Part shown: positions 40,345 through 52,378 of the stretch, in pieces
Numbering within the stretch: position 1 is the stretch's first letter
Layout of the letters: each line of letters starts with the position of its first letter
Source: Centropus unirufus
Taxonomy: Eukaryota > Chordata > Aves > Cuculiformes > Centropidae
DNA length: 64,000 nucleotides
Direction: 5' to 3'
Assembly: GCA_013397695.1 (NCBI GenBank)
Contig: VYZI01000005.1
Location: forward strand, 7,312,568-7,376,567
Notes under the pieces: generated by a model
The model's database searches: none
Seen by the model: the letters and a program-made list of their open reading frames with translations, nothing else
What the model was told of the DNA's origin: nothing
Program-made: the position numbers and the translations under genes

Positions 40345-40433
40345 GGTGTGTGCGTCTGTGCATGCACACATTTGTGTGCGAGTGTGCGCCTGTGTGCATG
40401 TGTGTGCCTGTGTTCGAGTGCGTGTGTGTGTGC
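40345..40433 (+). repeat. TG/CG-rich microsatellite
   Basis: About 90 bp of alternating purine-pyrimidine sequence built mostly of TG with CG and CA interruptions (GTGTGCG, CATGCACACA, GAGTGCG). Such alternation can adopt Z-DNA under supercoiling and is usually length-variable; that is general knowledge, not shown here. The many interruptions suggest an old, partly stabilised tract. Confidence 0.85.
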
Positions 40434-40512
40434 TTGAAAGTCTGCTTCCATCAAAAGCAGGCTTCTATTGAACTGTCGAACAGGTGTGGATTCTGCAATT
40501 AGATCACATTTC

Positions 40513-40527
40513 AGAGAGAGAGAGAGA
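40513..40527 (+). repeat. Short GA dinucleotide run
   Basis: Seven AG units plus a final A. A short microsatellite 80 bp after the TG-rich tract. Confidence 0.85.
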
Positions 40528-40641
40528 CTGAGGGTAATAATGGCGGTGAATTCTTCATAGTCAGATGCAGCACCATAGCGACCAGTAACAATGAAGAATA
40601 ATAGGTATTAGTATTAGGGTGATTATTTTTAGTTTATAGAA

Positions 40642-40682
40642 TCATTTGATTGAATACTGCCATAAGGCACCGTTAACGTGTG
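40642..40682 (+). repeat. Copy 1 of a 41-bp dispersed repeat
   Basis: Matches 41991-42031 at 36 of 41 positions in the same orientation; four of the five differences are transitions. Both copies contain TGATTGAATACTGCCA. After the shared segment both carry TGCACAG, but copy 2 has a few extra bases before it. This looks like two fragments of one old repeat or an ancient local duplication. The family is not recognised. Confidence 0.7.
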
Positions 40683-41114
40683 CACAGCGCTTGCCAGCTG
40701 TAGGACAAACTTGTTTTACTGGCACTTATCTGAAATTCTCATCTCTCCCCCACCCTCTCTGCTCACAATTGGAATGAAAGTAGCGATTAGGAAGTGAGAT
40801 GTAATGCAGATTAAATGTTATGATGGACTAAGATCCTGATAGGTTATTAAAACTCACTTGCATTTGGTGTTTTAAAGGCATAGTGTTTGCATATTTTTCT
40901 ACCAGTCTACATATTTTGAAGACAAAACAAAGGGAACATTTTTAAAATCCATTCATAACCAGGAGGCTTTTTAATAGTGACCTCCCAAATTTATGGGCTT
41001 CTTGTGTGTGTTATACCTGTGTGTTGTAAATATATATTAAGTATGGAGCAACTGTGTTACCAGTAACCATGGATCTGATTTAAACAGAGCTAAGGCCCCT
41101 GCACTGCAGCAGGC

Positions 41115-41194
41115 CAGATCCTCAGCTGATGTAAACTGGCATCTCTCCACCGAACTCAGAGGTGCTACATAAAGTTGTACCAACAGAGAATCTG
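41115..41194. repeat. Worn palindromic repeat relic, about 80 bp
   Basis: The ends CAGATCCTC (41115-41123) and GAGAATCTG (41186-41194) are inverse complements with one mismatch, and the interior pairs at roughly half its positions. The left half (CAGATCCTCAGCTGATGTAA) closely resembles, from memory, one arm of a palindromic repeat widespread in sauropsid genomes. The right half has decayed more. Confidence 0.5.
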
Positions 41195-41990
41195 CAGCGA
41201 GGGGAGAACAACAGCCTTAATTTGGAATTTCCCTGCATCTGTAGTATAAATCAGAGGCCTAACATTATTGTCACATAATATTCTGGTGTAACAGAGGTGC
41301 TGTGAATTTTTAAACATAGAGAGAACTGTTGATCTATTGTTCCTCTCTCAGCCTCCTCCCTCCCTGCTTTCACTGGCATTGTAAGAAAGCAAGAATACCA
41401 CAGCATTGGGCAACATGGAAAATTCTGATCTTTATTTTTAATGGATCTTGATATAGACGTTCTTTTTTTTCCTTAGGCATAAAACTTGGTTCTTTAGAGA
41501 CCCTCATAAGAAAAATAATTCTTCCTCGGATGTCACCTGGTATCATAAACATGTCATTATTCCTTCTGTAATAATAATCACAATTAACAACAGTAATAGA
41601 AGTAGCAGTTTTTGATAGCAGCAGTGTTTGATAGTGTCCAAAAAGCATACTAATGGCTTAATCACAGAGGTGAATGTTGTAATCTATTTCTTGTAGAATA
41701 AGTAAATAAAGACTAAGTCTCACTCGAGGACTTAGCATGCACTATGCAAATATGTTCCTTTTGTGTTGTTAATTATAATTATTTTTCAAAACCCTTGAAA
41801 ACATTTTTCAAAATGCCTTCCATGTTAGATCATGGTTGTGCTATTTGCATTTGATCCAATGAGACAAGAACAGCATTATTACTTTTTTCCTTGATGCTAT
41901 GACAGCGTCTGTGCAGATGTTGCAATACCAACTTTTCCGTATGATTTTGAATTGCAATCATACTGTGCATTGACGTACTGTTCCATTTAT

Positions 41991-42031
41991 TCATCTGATT
42001 GAATACTGCCACAAGGCACAGCTAACGTATG
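41991..42031 (+). repeat. Copy 2 of a 41-bp dispersed repeat
   Basis: Same-orientation partner of 40642-40682 (36 of 41 identical). It lies about 1.35 kb downstream and is followed by a short insertion before the shared TGCACAG. Confidence 0.7.
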
Positions 42032-44836
42032 TTAACAGTGCACAGTATGCATAGCCTAGTGTTCATAGTTCACAAAATTGCTAGCAAATGCAACAGTGGG
42101 TGCAAACTAGAAATCACGTGCTGAATTTTGGCAAAGGTTGGCTTAAAAACACCACCAAAAGATACATTCTGTGATACAAATCTCAGTATGCTTTATACAA
42201 GTCACAAAAACAACAACAGGAATCTGTAGTATATGCACGTGCACATAGTGTGCACTGACACCGTCATAAAACCACTATTGAAAATAGTATTTCACATGTT
42301 TCTTTGCTTCCTTCTGTATACAAACCATTCAGTTTTTTTCTGTTATTATCTTCTTAGGTTTTGTTTCAGTGTTGGGCTTGATGGTTTGAAAGGCACAGTC
42401 CTAAATCCACTACATTTTTTTCTTTACGCTCCTCAAAAATATGCCAGTGTAATTTAATATGCTTTAAAATTTCAATACTGATGAGGAGTTGCATACCATA
42501 TTTTAGCCCACTGAACAAAAGGCTTACTGAGTCACACATAGCCTATTCAAATAGGAAACACAGATGCCTGCTAATTTATCTTCTCACATAAAGTCCATTT
42601 ACCAATCCATACAAGAATTGCCCCCATGTCTTTGTAGTACTGCAACCAGAACGGATGCTGTCACTCAGGGGGGACATGTGACCATTAGTGCCACCTCCTT
42701 GGGGAGCTCTTTAGCATACTGTCCTCTACTGCTGTAATTAAAACTAACAAGAGCAGTGTACAAAGGAAAATAAGAAAATGCCAGGAGAGAAACCTGCGCA
42801 CTACAGCTTGCAAAAAGCTGGAGAAAGGAAGTTGAGAAAACATTCCTATACATTCCTGATATGCAGAGGAAAGCCAGATTTCTTTGGAGGTTATCAAGGA
42901 GGAGAAAAAATAATATATAGACAAAACAAATCGCTCATTAGATGAGAAGGTTATTCCCAAACCATCAGTTTAAGAACACACTGCTTAGAGAAAACTCTAT
43001 TTCTTAAAGGAAAAGGAATTGAATGCTAGATATGCCTTGTTGCACTGATAGGAATAAATAGAATAAAAATCCCGCTATTTCTCTACTTCTGTCAAAAGGC
43101 AATGCCAAAGCAGAATTTAGCTATTATAACCAGCATGGGGCATTTTCCCCCTGAGAATAATTTAGCCACCAAATATGTAGTTTGAGGTTGACCACAACTA
43201 CCCACATATTTAGTTTAATTTCAATGAACAATCTCAGCCATTACAAAAAAAAGTATATATTATTAATAAATTAAAGCTCTTAAGATATTCTGTTATAAAA
43301 ATCAATATTATGGCATTCTGATTTGGCATATTTTGATTTGAAATGTTGCAAATGAGATTTATAATGGATCAATACACAAAATAAAGAGAAATTTTGTTTT
43401 GGATTAAAATGAGGCATTTTTTGTTTTCCAGTTTATACTGAAAATTGCAGGGAGGGATCTGCTTCTGGTCAACTGGAAATATATTTTTACTCTTGGTTTT
43501 ACAAGTCAGCCACTGAAACAAATTGTTTACTTTTGATGTGACTTAAACGTACAAGCTTGACGTAGCACATAGCCTTTCAGAAATACCCAACTCCTGGATT
43601 TTTTTTGAATAAGTGATAATGACTCCACCTAGAAATGCAAAGGATGGGTACAAAAGCTGACGAGCATAGAAAGACAAGCTGCTACTTGTGTTTGCTCGGT
43701 TTAAGGAAAGCCTTTATTACACTTCCAAACTTCAGAAAGCCACAGTTCTGCTTAGTTAAAGCTTCAGTTTCTACCTTATTCTGCCATATTCCCTTTGGGA
43801 TTTGGCAGGGGCTCAGTGGTTGAGGGATTAGTAGGGAGTACCCTTGTGAAATGGTGTTTTATAGTTGGGACAGGACACCTAACCCACATGTCTTCCTCCA
43901 GACCTTGTTCTTACAGTGTTTCTTCAACACAGTCCTATATATGAACGCCGATGGATAAGTTTGTAAAGAGCTCACATGGATGAAATGGAAGCACTTGAAG
44001 GATGACTGACTTATGACAGGCACTTAAGATCTTGTCTGATTTAAAGAAACTTGTCATAAGATTGATTCCTGAGAGCTGCTAGGCTGTCACCACTGTCTCA
44101 GCGGTCAGGAGAGTGCTGGGTTTACAGAACTGTCCAGATCCTACGCGTACATGGTTGGGCAGGGAGATTTATTTATAATACAGACTACAAGGAAAGCAGC
44201 AGAACAACAGTTTCCCTTCAGTATCAATGCCTTGTCCCAGTGTCTGAAACGTAATAACTGCATGAAAATGAAATGTCTGCTGATGGAGGCAGGAGGAGAG
44301 GAGGAATAGGGAAGGAGGTGGCTAATGAAAAATCGGCATATCTCACGAGACGGTGTGCAACATATGTTGGTTTGGGCATTTCAGCTTGGTAGGATAGCTT
44401 GACAGTAATACAGAACCAGACCTCATTGGACACCTCCCATGATATGGGGACAAATGAGAGGTGTATTGCAAGCACACCATGACAAAAAGACAAGTCAAGA
44501 CATTTGTGGCCACAGTGGACCTAGAGTTCACTAGAAGTTCACTCTTCAGTATTTTAAAATAAGCCCCTCAAAGGAATAAATAGAAAAGTGTCACCATTCT
44601 AGAAGTAAATATATGTGTTTATTTACTTCTCTTTTCTATTTTTTCTTAAATACAAATTTATTAAATAGAGAACAGAGGCTGCCATGATTTTTTTTCTTGA
44701 TGGAAAATAGCATTGTTTGATGAGGCTCATTGTTTTACTGGTGCCCAGAAAATTAATTCCTTCCAACTCACAGATGAATTGACCTTTGGCTGAACCAGTC
44801 TGCTGTCATTTTGGGGCTCCATTTTCCATTTATTTC

Positions 44837-44880
44837 AGGCCAGATTCTACCATCTTTACTTCTACTACAGAGTGCATATA
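44837..44880. repeat. Possible palindromic repeat fragment
   Basis: Begins CAGGCCAGATTCTACCATC, similar to one terminus of the short palindromic repeats seen at 41115 and 48338. No matching right arm was found. Confidence 0.3.
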
Positions 44881-46329
44881 TCTCATGGTGTCCCGTCAAA
44901 AATATACTACTTAATGTGAATAATTGGGCTTCCTAGTTGTTATTTTGAGGAAGCACTTCTTCAGTTGCTAAGCAGTTACTTTCTCATTCTAAAACAGATG
45001 TTGGTATTGGTGACATAATTGTACTTTATCTCCTACCTCCCAAGATAACTTGTAGCCTCTAAGAATACTGCAAAAATGTTCTTTATGCCCCAAAGAACTT
45101 GTATTTTGAATTCAATATTGATTACTAGAGACAACTGGGATTGAGCCTGAGGAAGCACTGGGTCACAGCAGTGTAGCCACTTGGCTACTTCTTTGCTACA
45201 AGAAGCATTATTCTGCTCTTAGTCAGGAAAAATATGTGCCTGCAGGAGGCATTGAAGGGAACAGAAATGTGGGAGAGTAAGAATGGTCGTAAGAAAACGT
45301 GGTGAAAGCAATGTAGAGGGGGAATGATGACATTCACCACGGTGAGAGGAGTACACTGTGAAGTCAGATAAAAGGGTTTGTGTGAAGTCAAAGGTGTTGA
45401 CTAAATACACTTAAGATGAGCTTGAGATGGAGCAGCAGTAAAACAGACAATAAACAGACAATATCATCCACCCAGCACTTTAAAAACCTGCTATCGTTTC
45501 ATTTATTTCATACTAATAATAAAATATGTAGAAATGATCTATATTATTTAGGCTTGTGATGCATCATTTGTGAAAACATGTAATACCCCAAAAGCTCTGC
45601 TATCACCATGTCATTTGAGAAGCAGCTTTTAGTATTCCCACACATTGTTTTCACATCTCACAGTATTAATGTGAATACCCCTTAACAGCTGTCTCATGAA
45701 TCACCACAACCTGACTCCTTTGCAATAAAAGCAGTAATCCCAACCTGTCACCATTTCACCAACACCACAAACTTGGATATCACGTGCCTGGCTCTTGTTC
45801 TGTGCATATATATTGTGTTTGTGATGACAGAAAAAGTTTGAGTCAATAAATACATTATGAGGAGACACTAAGAAGGGGATTGCGATGAACGTGTATTGAC
45901 ATTTAAAGTTCCTCCATCACATTTATTTCCTGTACGTGATCACAAAAGTCAAATACTCACAAATACAGTAGAAAAAGCTGGCCTGTGAACTCTGTGCAAT
46001 AGATCTGATCTGACACCAAAGCCCATGAACTTTTTCCTTGCAAGAGCTAAACCTAACACTTACCAAGGATGCAAAAATTTAGGTATGGTTGCTATTTCCA
46101 GGATACCATTGATGGACTCTGCAGAAATCAGGATTTCACAAATGTTTTTCACGGGGAAATGATGAGATTCTGAGATTGCAGTGAAAAAAGCGGAAATAGA
46201 GGAATACAACCGTTTCTCAGAGTTACTGGGGAGGCCCCGAGGCAATTACACCTTTTTTAAAAAATCTGAATCAAGAAAACATGTAAACTTTCTTCTCCCA
46301 CTGAGAGACAGTATGATTTCTGAAAAGCC

Positions 46330-46343
46330 AAAAAAAAAAAAAA
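46330..46343 (+). repeat. A14 run followed by C/A-rich bases
   Basis: Fourteen A followed by CCCCAAACCCAAAAG, a composition like the tract at 20126. Simple repeat. Confidence 0.8.
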
Positions 46344-48337
46344 CCCCAAACCCAAAAGCTGCAGTTCAAGAATACTCACAAAATTTGAAGATGCTTTGGA
46401 TGAAAATTTTGCTGTCTATCCTGAGGATGGACTATGTTTTATATCAGCTGATGCTGGTTTATTCCATCCCCAGGCTCATCCTGTGTCACTTACAGGATTA
46501 AATAGTAGGTCATCCATATCAAGTTCCAAATTTTATTTATTCAGGAGCAGTTAGGTTTTATGATTTAAGGCTCTTAATGGGTGCTGGGAATTTTTGCAGA
46601 GAAAAATGATTGATGACAAGTAAGGAAATGTATTGCTTTGTGGGCAATTTAGGTTTTTTGTGGAAAAGGTTCCAAATTATTAATATAATCCCCTACATGT
46701 AAAAGTGGGGTTTGAAGTCAAGATATATGATACCCAGAGGTGTACAAACCTGCATATACCGACAGCTTTGTTCACTGAAAAAAAAAGCCACTATATTTTA
46801 CTGGATGGACAGCACCCTAGAAGTGCTCAGTTCAAAGAGCCATTTTTGGAAAATATACTGTGATATCTGCTTTGCAATGTTGTAAAAAGAAAGGACACAA
46901 TGGAAGGGAAAAAAGGAGAGCAATTAAAGGAAAAGGAGAATAAGATGGGCTTTCCCTTTCAATGATACATGCTCTCTCTTCCTTCCCTCCTCCCTCCCAG
47001 CCAGCAAAAGCAACTGGCAGGTGTAGTATTACTCTGCAGATGGACCAGGAGTGGCACACATACAGTTATATATGCCTGGCATACTTGTATTTCCCGCTTT
47101 ATATCATATGCCAGATAACCAGGCAGTAGCCAGATTTGAGAGGACATCCCCAACAGTTGTGCATGGAGAGGAACCAGTCTACTGGCAATATGCTATCAAC
47201 CTATCTCCAAAAATAGGCTATACACTTAAGCCAGGGCCGTAATATTCATTTTCCTCCATCCTTTCACTGTCTCTCTTTGTTCCTCTTCCCTTCCTTGTCA
47301 GAACAAAAGTGGAAATAGTTTTAGATGGGATACATCAGCATAGGTGACTCTGCCTCTCCAAACTTTGCGCCAGGTACTCTTCCAGGTCTCCCAGTTCTAA
47401 AATATCTCCTTTGAGGGTGGGGGTGGAAGAGAATAAAACAGGTGGAAGGGGAGGAAAGGTGAGCAAAACTTCTATTACTGTTTAAAATGGCTGTTCTATT
47501 TGTTGTATTTTATATGAATGCTACTTATCCAGAAAAATGAATCTGTGCTTTCATGGGAAAGACTTCATATTTTTGTCATAAACTATCTCACAGATCACAT
47601 TTATATGGCCATTTGGCATCTAAAGTTGCACCTAATTATTTTGTAGAATTCACAAAAATATCTAAATGCAGATTGAGATTTAAGAGTCAAAGTTTGTGTG
47701 AATTAGACAAAGTACAAAATCTCTTGACTCTAGAAACCTAAATACTTTGTCAAATCTGGTCTAGCATCACTGAAAAAGTGTCTGTTTTGCTTAAATTATT
47801 CTCCAGGAGGCCCTACATGGTGGAGAACCACTGGACCAGCTCTCAGAGCCTCTTGAAAGATGTAACCAAGAAGAAAGTAGGTGGATCCAGCAGGGATGCT
47901 CACAGGCATCTCAAAGCTTACCAAAGTGTCCTTTATGTGACACAAACTTTTTGGAAAGATGGGCACTCTAGAAGGAGAATATTTAAGGAATTATCCAACC
48001 AATGCAAGCTTCAGTCAGTCTCAAAGCAAGAGAGACTATACTCAAAAAAAACAACCCACCACAATGAAAAAAAGAAAGAAAAAAGCACAAGAAGTTTGAA
48101 CATAGTAATAAAAAAAGCAGAAAACAACAACAAAATTGGGTTCCTTTAAATCCTGACATTTATCACACCATGGGATTTACTTTTACTGCAGTATTTAAAG
48201 GATTTCCTACTCTTTGACTTGGGAATACTGCAAATAGCACAGTAAATTTAACTACTATGAGCAGTAAATGTCAAGATTTTAATGGTGCCTACTGTATGCC
48301 AGTTGCTTATACAGTCACCCATATGTGTTAACATATA

Positions 48338-48444
48338 AGACCTGATTCTGCTCTCAGCTATGTCTGTGTAAACTGGGAGTAAGTGCATTTAATTCAACTG
48401 AGTTGCTATCACATGAAACCTATGTGGAATCAGAACCCTGGTCT
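48338..48444. repeat. Palindromic repeat relic, about 107 bp
   Basis: Begins AGACCTGATTCTGCTCTCAG and ends with an inverse-like GGAATCAGAACCCTGGTCT. The interior has GTGTAAACTGGGAGTAA on the left and TTGCTATCACATG on the right, as expected of decayed arms. It resembles, from memory, palindromic repeats with CCTGATTCTGCTC ends. The inverted ends are seen; the family is inferred. Confidence 0.45.
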
Positions 48445-50366
48445 ATATCCAAAATCTAGTTGGGAAGAAAAGCATTCATCCTAATCCTGCTTGTTTGCAT
48501 CAGTTCTTTCCAGAAAAAAAAAAAATCCCCATTGCAATCAAAAGACTAGGACAGGACATTAGGATCCCACATTCACTTCCCATTGCAGGGCTGCTAATCA
48601 TATGGGCAGAGATCAACCATAACGTGTTCGGCTTTTTTATGTCTTGCAGATCAGAAAACTATGAGGGCAGAGCTAGTATTCCTTTTGTCAGAATAAGACT
48701 CCAGTTTGATACGCCATCAACTGGGTTATCACTCAAAAATAAATAGATTTCAGCTGTACCCAGAGGATTTTTTCATCCCTTTCTACGTCTGAGCAATGTC
48801 ATAACCCAAAGAGCGTTCTCGTGCTTTAGAGAACTCCTTTACTCCACTCCATTTTTTCTGTCCATAAAGTGGTATGAAGCCATGGAGGATACTACAACCA
48901 TGTGCACCTAGGTAACTCTTCAATGTATGTTGAAGTCAGCTTAACAGACCAAAACCGTATTGAATGACAGCTCTGTGAAGGTAAAGGATTTTCTTTTATA
49001 TCAAAAGAGCTTTTATCAAAATCATCTTCTGAGGACAACACCAAAGACTAACGCCTTGCAGGTGAGCCTTGCGGAGACGCTGTGCAAAGCTACCAGTCCG
49101 TGCCTGCAGCCCTCCTTGGATGTCAAACATGTTCTTATACCTGCTCCCCCTCAAGCCAGCAGCCAGGAGCACACACCCTTTGTGAGGCTTCTTTGAGACA
49201 ATTCACTATGACAAATGTCCAGCCATACTGTAGGTAATAAACTGAAAAATTATTTTTAAGTATCTTAAACTCTTAAAAACATGCTGTGGCTTTCTCAGAA
49301 GTATATTTTTTTCTGATATTAAAAAATAAGTCTTAGATGCAATTTTGAGATTTAATTCTGAGTAAAGGATTCCAAAGTTGTGCTATGGCTAGCCACATTT
49401 TCTTAGGCATACCCCAGTTCTGTTACCCAATAGAGCTTATTTCAGATCCTTCTATTTTCAGTCTGCCACACGCTAAGTACTCATCATTTTATGACACATA
49501 GTTACATGGACTGAGATAATGGTAATTATGCCTCATACTTCAAAGCAATTACACAGTGAGGTGAGGAAGGACTCCTTCTTCCACATTCCACAATAGAGTA
49601 TTTGCAGCATGGTTATTCACCTTTCTGAGATGCATTAGCTATTGGTCAGAGTCAGAAGCAAGATACCAGATTTAATGGATTAAAGGTCTGATCCATTATC
49701 ACACATCTTATAATTATCCAGAAGCATAAGTCTTTACAGTAATTAATCAGTGAGAGATTAGTGAATATTCCCAGTGGGAAGATACTAAGTCTGAGAAATA
49801 AGTGTAGTTTGGTGATGTCCTTAATTAGATATTGACTCATTATCCAGTATGCTTGTGGTTTTGGACAGGATGGTCACTTATAAAAAAAAATAAATAGTAT
49901 TTGCTTTTAGTCCTTAAAGAATATAAGGTAATTATCCCAGACATTTACATATAAAATTTATAGAGTCTGTGCTAGGGGATTCCGTCTTTAGCTTTTCTGA
50001 AGGTATGGATATATATTTGTGGCTGCTTTGGATGCAGTCTTAAAATAGAAGGGATGGTTAGAATCAGGGTAACGATTGTGCCACCTTGTGACCCAAGAGG
50101 AGCCCCAGATCAGACAAATAGGAGCCTCCAACCCTGTTACAGGCCCCAAACCAATCTGCCAATACATGGATGGCTGGGAAGCCTCCAAGGAATCTGAAGG
50201 ATCAGGGAACACATGAGGACTGGGAAAAATAATTTCTTCAGTTTAAACACTTGGCTATGAAGAGCTTGCAACACCACATGGAGGTGCTGTGGGGTTTATG
50301 CCTCTAGGTGCCCAAATATCCAACAGTTGGCCTCTGTGAAGTAACCCAGTCCTTACATTTTGAGCC

Positions 50367-50392
50367 CAACAGAACTGAGCACAACAGAACTG
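50367..50392 (+). repeat. Short tandem-like duplication
   Basis: CAACAGAACTG occurs at 50367-50377 and again at 50382-50392, a 15-bp period. It probably arose by replication slippage. Confidence 0.6.
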
Positions 50393-50854
50393 GGAGACCA
50401 GTGAGACCTTACTAGTCACTGAATGGAGGTGGTATGTCCTCCTTACTAGCTTCCTGTATCCTATCCTAGTGCAGGACTATTGCACTGGCTTAAATCAGCT
50501 TTGCTTTTCCCACTCTCAAGGGCTAATCAGAGAGTCATCCCTGTCTGTATAACAAATTCACAGAACCATGCTTTTCACCCCAGCAGAAAGGAACTATGGG
50601 ATGTAAGAGAGTGACTATGAGATGAAAAGAGGCAACCATCAGAAAAAGCCCCTGATCAAAGGGATTTGGCATCCTCCCCCCACAGGGGTATAGGCATGGA
50701 CTTAAAGGGAAGTATGGAGTGGAGGCAAGTCCACCAACAGGGCAGAAAATGAAGCCCCTCCTTGCCCATGTTTCTCCAAGTGCCTCTTCGCAATAGATCT
50801 GAAGTTCCAGCTGTGGAAGACCAACCAGACAATAAGGTCGGTGCTGATTTATAT

Positions 50855-52378
50855 ATGTTATGCATCCCAGAGTCCTGAGGGAATTGGCTGATGTGGTCGC
50901 CAAGCCACTCTCCATGGTATTTGAAGTCATGGCAGTCAGAATTCTCTGGTGATGGGAAGAAGGGCAACATTGTGCCCATTTTTAAAAAGGGTAGAAAAGA
51001 TGACCCTGGGAACTAACAACTTTTCAGCTTCATCTCTGTACCTGGGAGGATCACAGAACAGAACGTCCTAGAAGATCTGGTAAAGCACATGGAGGACAGT
51101 GAGGTGATTTGAGACAGCCAGCACGGTTTCACCAGGGGCAAGTCCTGCCTGACCAGCCTAGTGGCTTTCTATGATTGGGTGACCACGTCAGTGGACACAG
51201 GAAAAGCAAATGGATCTAGTCGGTCTGGACTTCTGTAAAACCTTTGACATGGTCCCCCACAACATCCTTCTCTCTAAATTGGAGAGATATGGATTTGATG
51301 GGTGGACTGTTTGATGGATAAGGATTGGTTGGATGGTCGTATTCAGACAAAGTGGTAAATGAATTGATGTCCAGATGGAGATAAGTAGCATCCCTCAGGT
51401 GTCTGTACTGGTACCAGTGCTATTTAATATCTTCATCAATGATAGAGACAGCGAGATCAAGTGTGCCCTGAGGAGATTTGCAGATGACACCAGGCTGAAT
51501 GGTGCAGTTGTCACACCAGAAGGACAGGATGTCATCCAGAAGAACCTGGACAAGTTGGAACAGTGTGCCTGTGTGAACCTCAGGAGGTTCAACAAGGCCG
51601 AGTGCAAGGTCCTATACCTGGGTTGGGGCAATCCACGGTTTCAGTATAGGATGGGAGATGATGTGATTGATAGCAGCCCTGCAGAGAAGGACTTGGCAGT
51701 GCTGATTGATGAGAAGCTCAACATGAGCCAGCAAGGTATGTTTGCATCCCAGAAGGCCAACTGTATCCTTGGCTGCATCAAAAGCAGCGTGGCCAGCAGG
51801 TTGAGGGAGGTGATCCTGTCCCTCTATTACTCTCTTGTGAGACCTCACCAGGAGTATTTTGTTCAGTTCTAGAAACCCAACATAAGAAGGATATGGAACA
51901 GTTGGAATGGTTCCAGAGGAAGGATATGAAGATGATCAGAGGACTGGAGCACCTCTGCTATGAGGACAGACAGAGAGAGTTGAGGCTGTTCAGCCTGCAG
52001 AAGAGGAGACTACAGGAAGACCTTATGATAGACTTCCAGTACCTGAAGGAGCATACAAGAAAGAGGGAGAAGGACTTTTTACAAGGGTGTGTAATGACAG
52101 GACAAGGGAAAATGCCTCTAAATTGGAGAGGGGAAGATTTAGACTAGACATTGGGAAGAAATTCTTAACGAGGGTGGTGAATCACTGGAACAGGTTGCCC
52201 AGGGAAGTTGTGGAAGTCCCTTCCCTGGAAGTGTTCAAGGCCAGATTGGATGGAGCCTTCAGCAGTCTGGTCTGGTGTGAGGTGTCCCTGCCCCATTGCA
52301 GGGGGGGTGGAACTAGATGATCTTTAAGGTCCCTTTCAACCCAAACCATTCCACAAGTCTATGATTCTATGATTCTGT
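50855..52378 (+). mobile_element. CR1 LINE retrotransposon, 5'-truncated and decayed
   Basis: CR1 elements are non-LTR retrotransposons that copy themselves by target-primed reverse transcription; they are the main interspersed repeat of birds. Similarity to CR1 ORF2 starts near 50860 (MHPRVLRELADV in one frame) and runs through the reverse transcriptase and C-terminal region to about 52310. A short 3' tail follows, with AAGGTCCCTTTCAACCCAAA and then ATGATTCT twice at 52361-52376, the terminal repeat type of CR1. The 5' half, including any endonuclease, is absent, as is common for truncated CR1 copies. Coding continuity is lost through several frame changes and in-frame stops. No neighbouring gene is attributable to it. 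The assignment to CR1 is firm; the subfamily is not determined. Confidence 0.95.
50860..52320 (+). pseudogene. CR1 ORF2 reverse-transcriptase remnant
   Basis: Decayed second open reading frame of the CR1 element, originally a reverse transcriptase acting on LINE RNA. Matching segments lie in different frames: a first piece from 50860, a second from about 50963 to 51205 with stops near 51014 and 51107, a third from 51210 with a stop near 51312, then an open piece 51375-51872. That last piece carries the catalytic-box sequence FADD at 51477-51488, where the family has an F/Y-A-D-D motif. It ends at a TAG at 51870-51872; similarity resumes in another frame at 51893-52147 and in a third over 52087-52320 (LPREVVEVPSLEVFKARLD). 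No start codon is meaningful. Two aspartates of the catalytic box remain, but the protein cannot be made intact. Confidence 0.9.

Larger units (their letters stand above)
42032..50366. other. Non-coding DNA with repeat relics
   Basis: AT-rich with A runs, including 14 A at 46330-46343. Palindromic repeat fragments lie at 44837-44880 and 48338-48444. Frames reach about 123 codons (plus 47778-48149, Lys-rich because of A runs) and match nothing I know. No exon or RNA gene is supported. Confidence 0.55.

Noticed and set aside
47778..48149. 123-codon Lys-rich plus-strand frame as a possible basic nuclear protein
   Set aside because: The Lys content comes from A-rich low-complexity sequence near 48040-48130; no domain or splice context supports it.
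50535..50979. Minus-strand frames of 131 and 107 codons
   Set aside because: They run partly antisense to the CR1 element and otherwise lie in its less AT-rich flank; they have no family match.
51395..51848. Minus-strand 78-codon frames inside the CR1 region
   Set aside because: They are shadows of the plus-strand CR1 reverse-transcriptase remnant.
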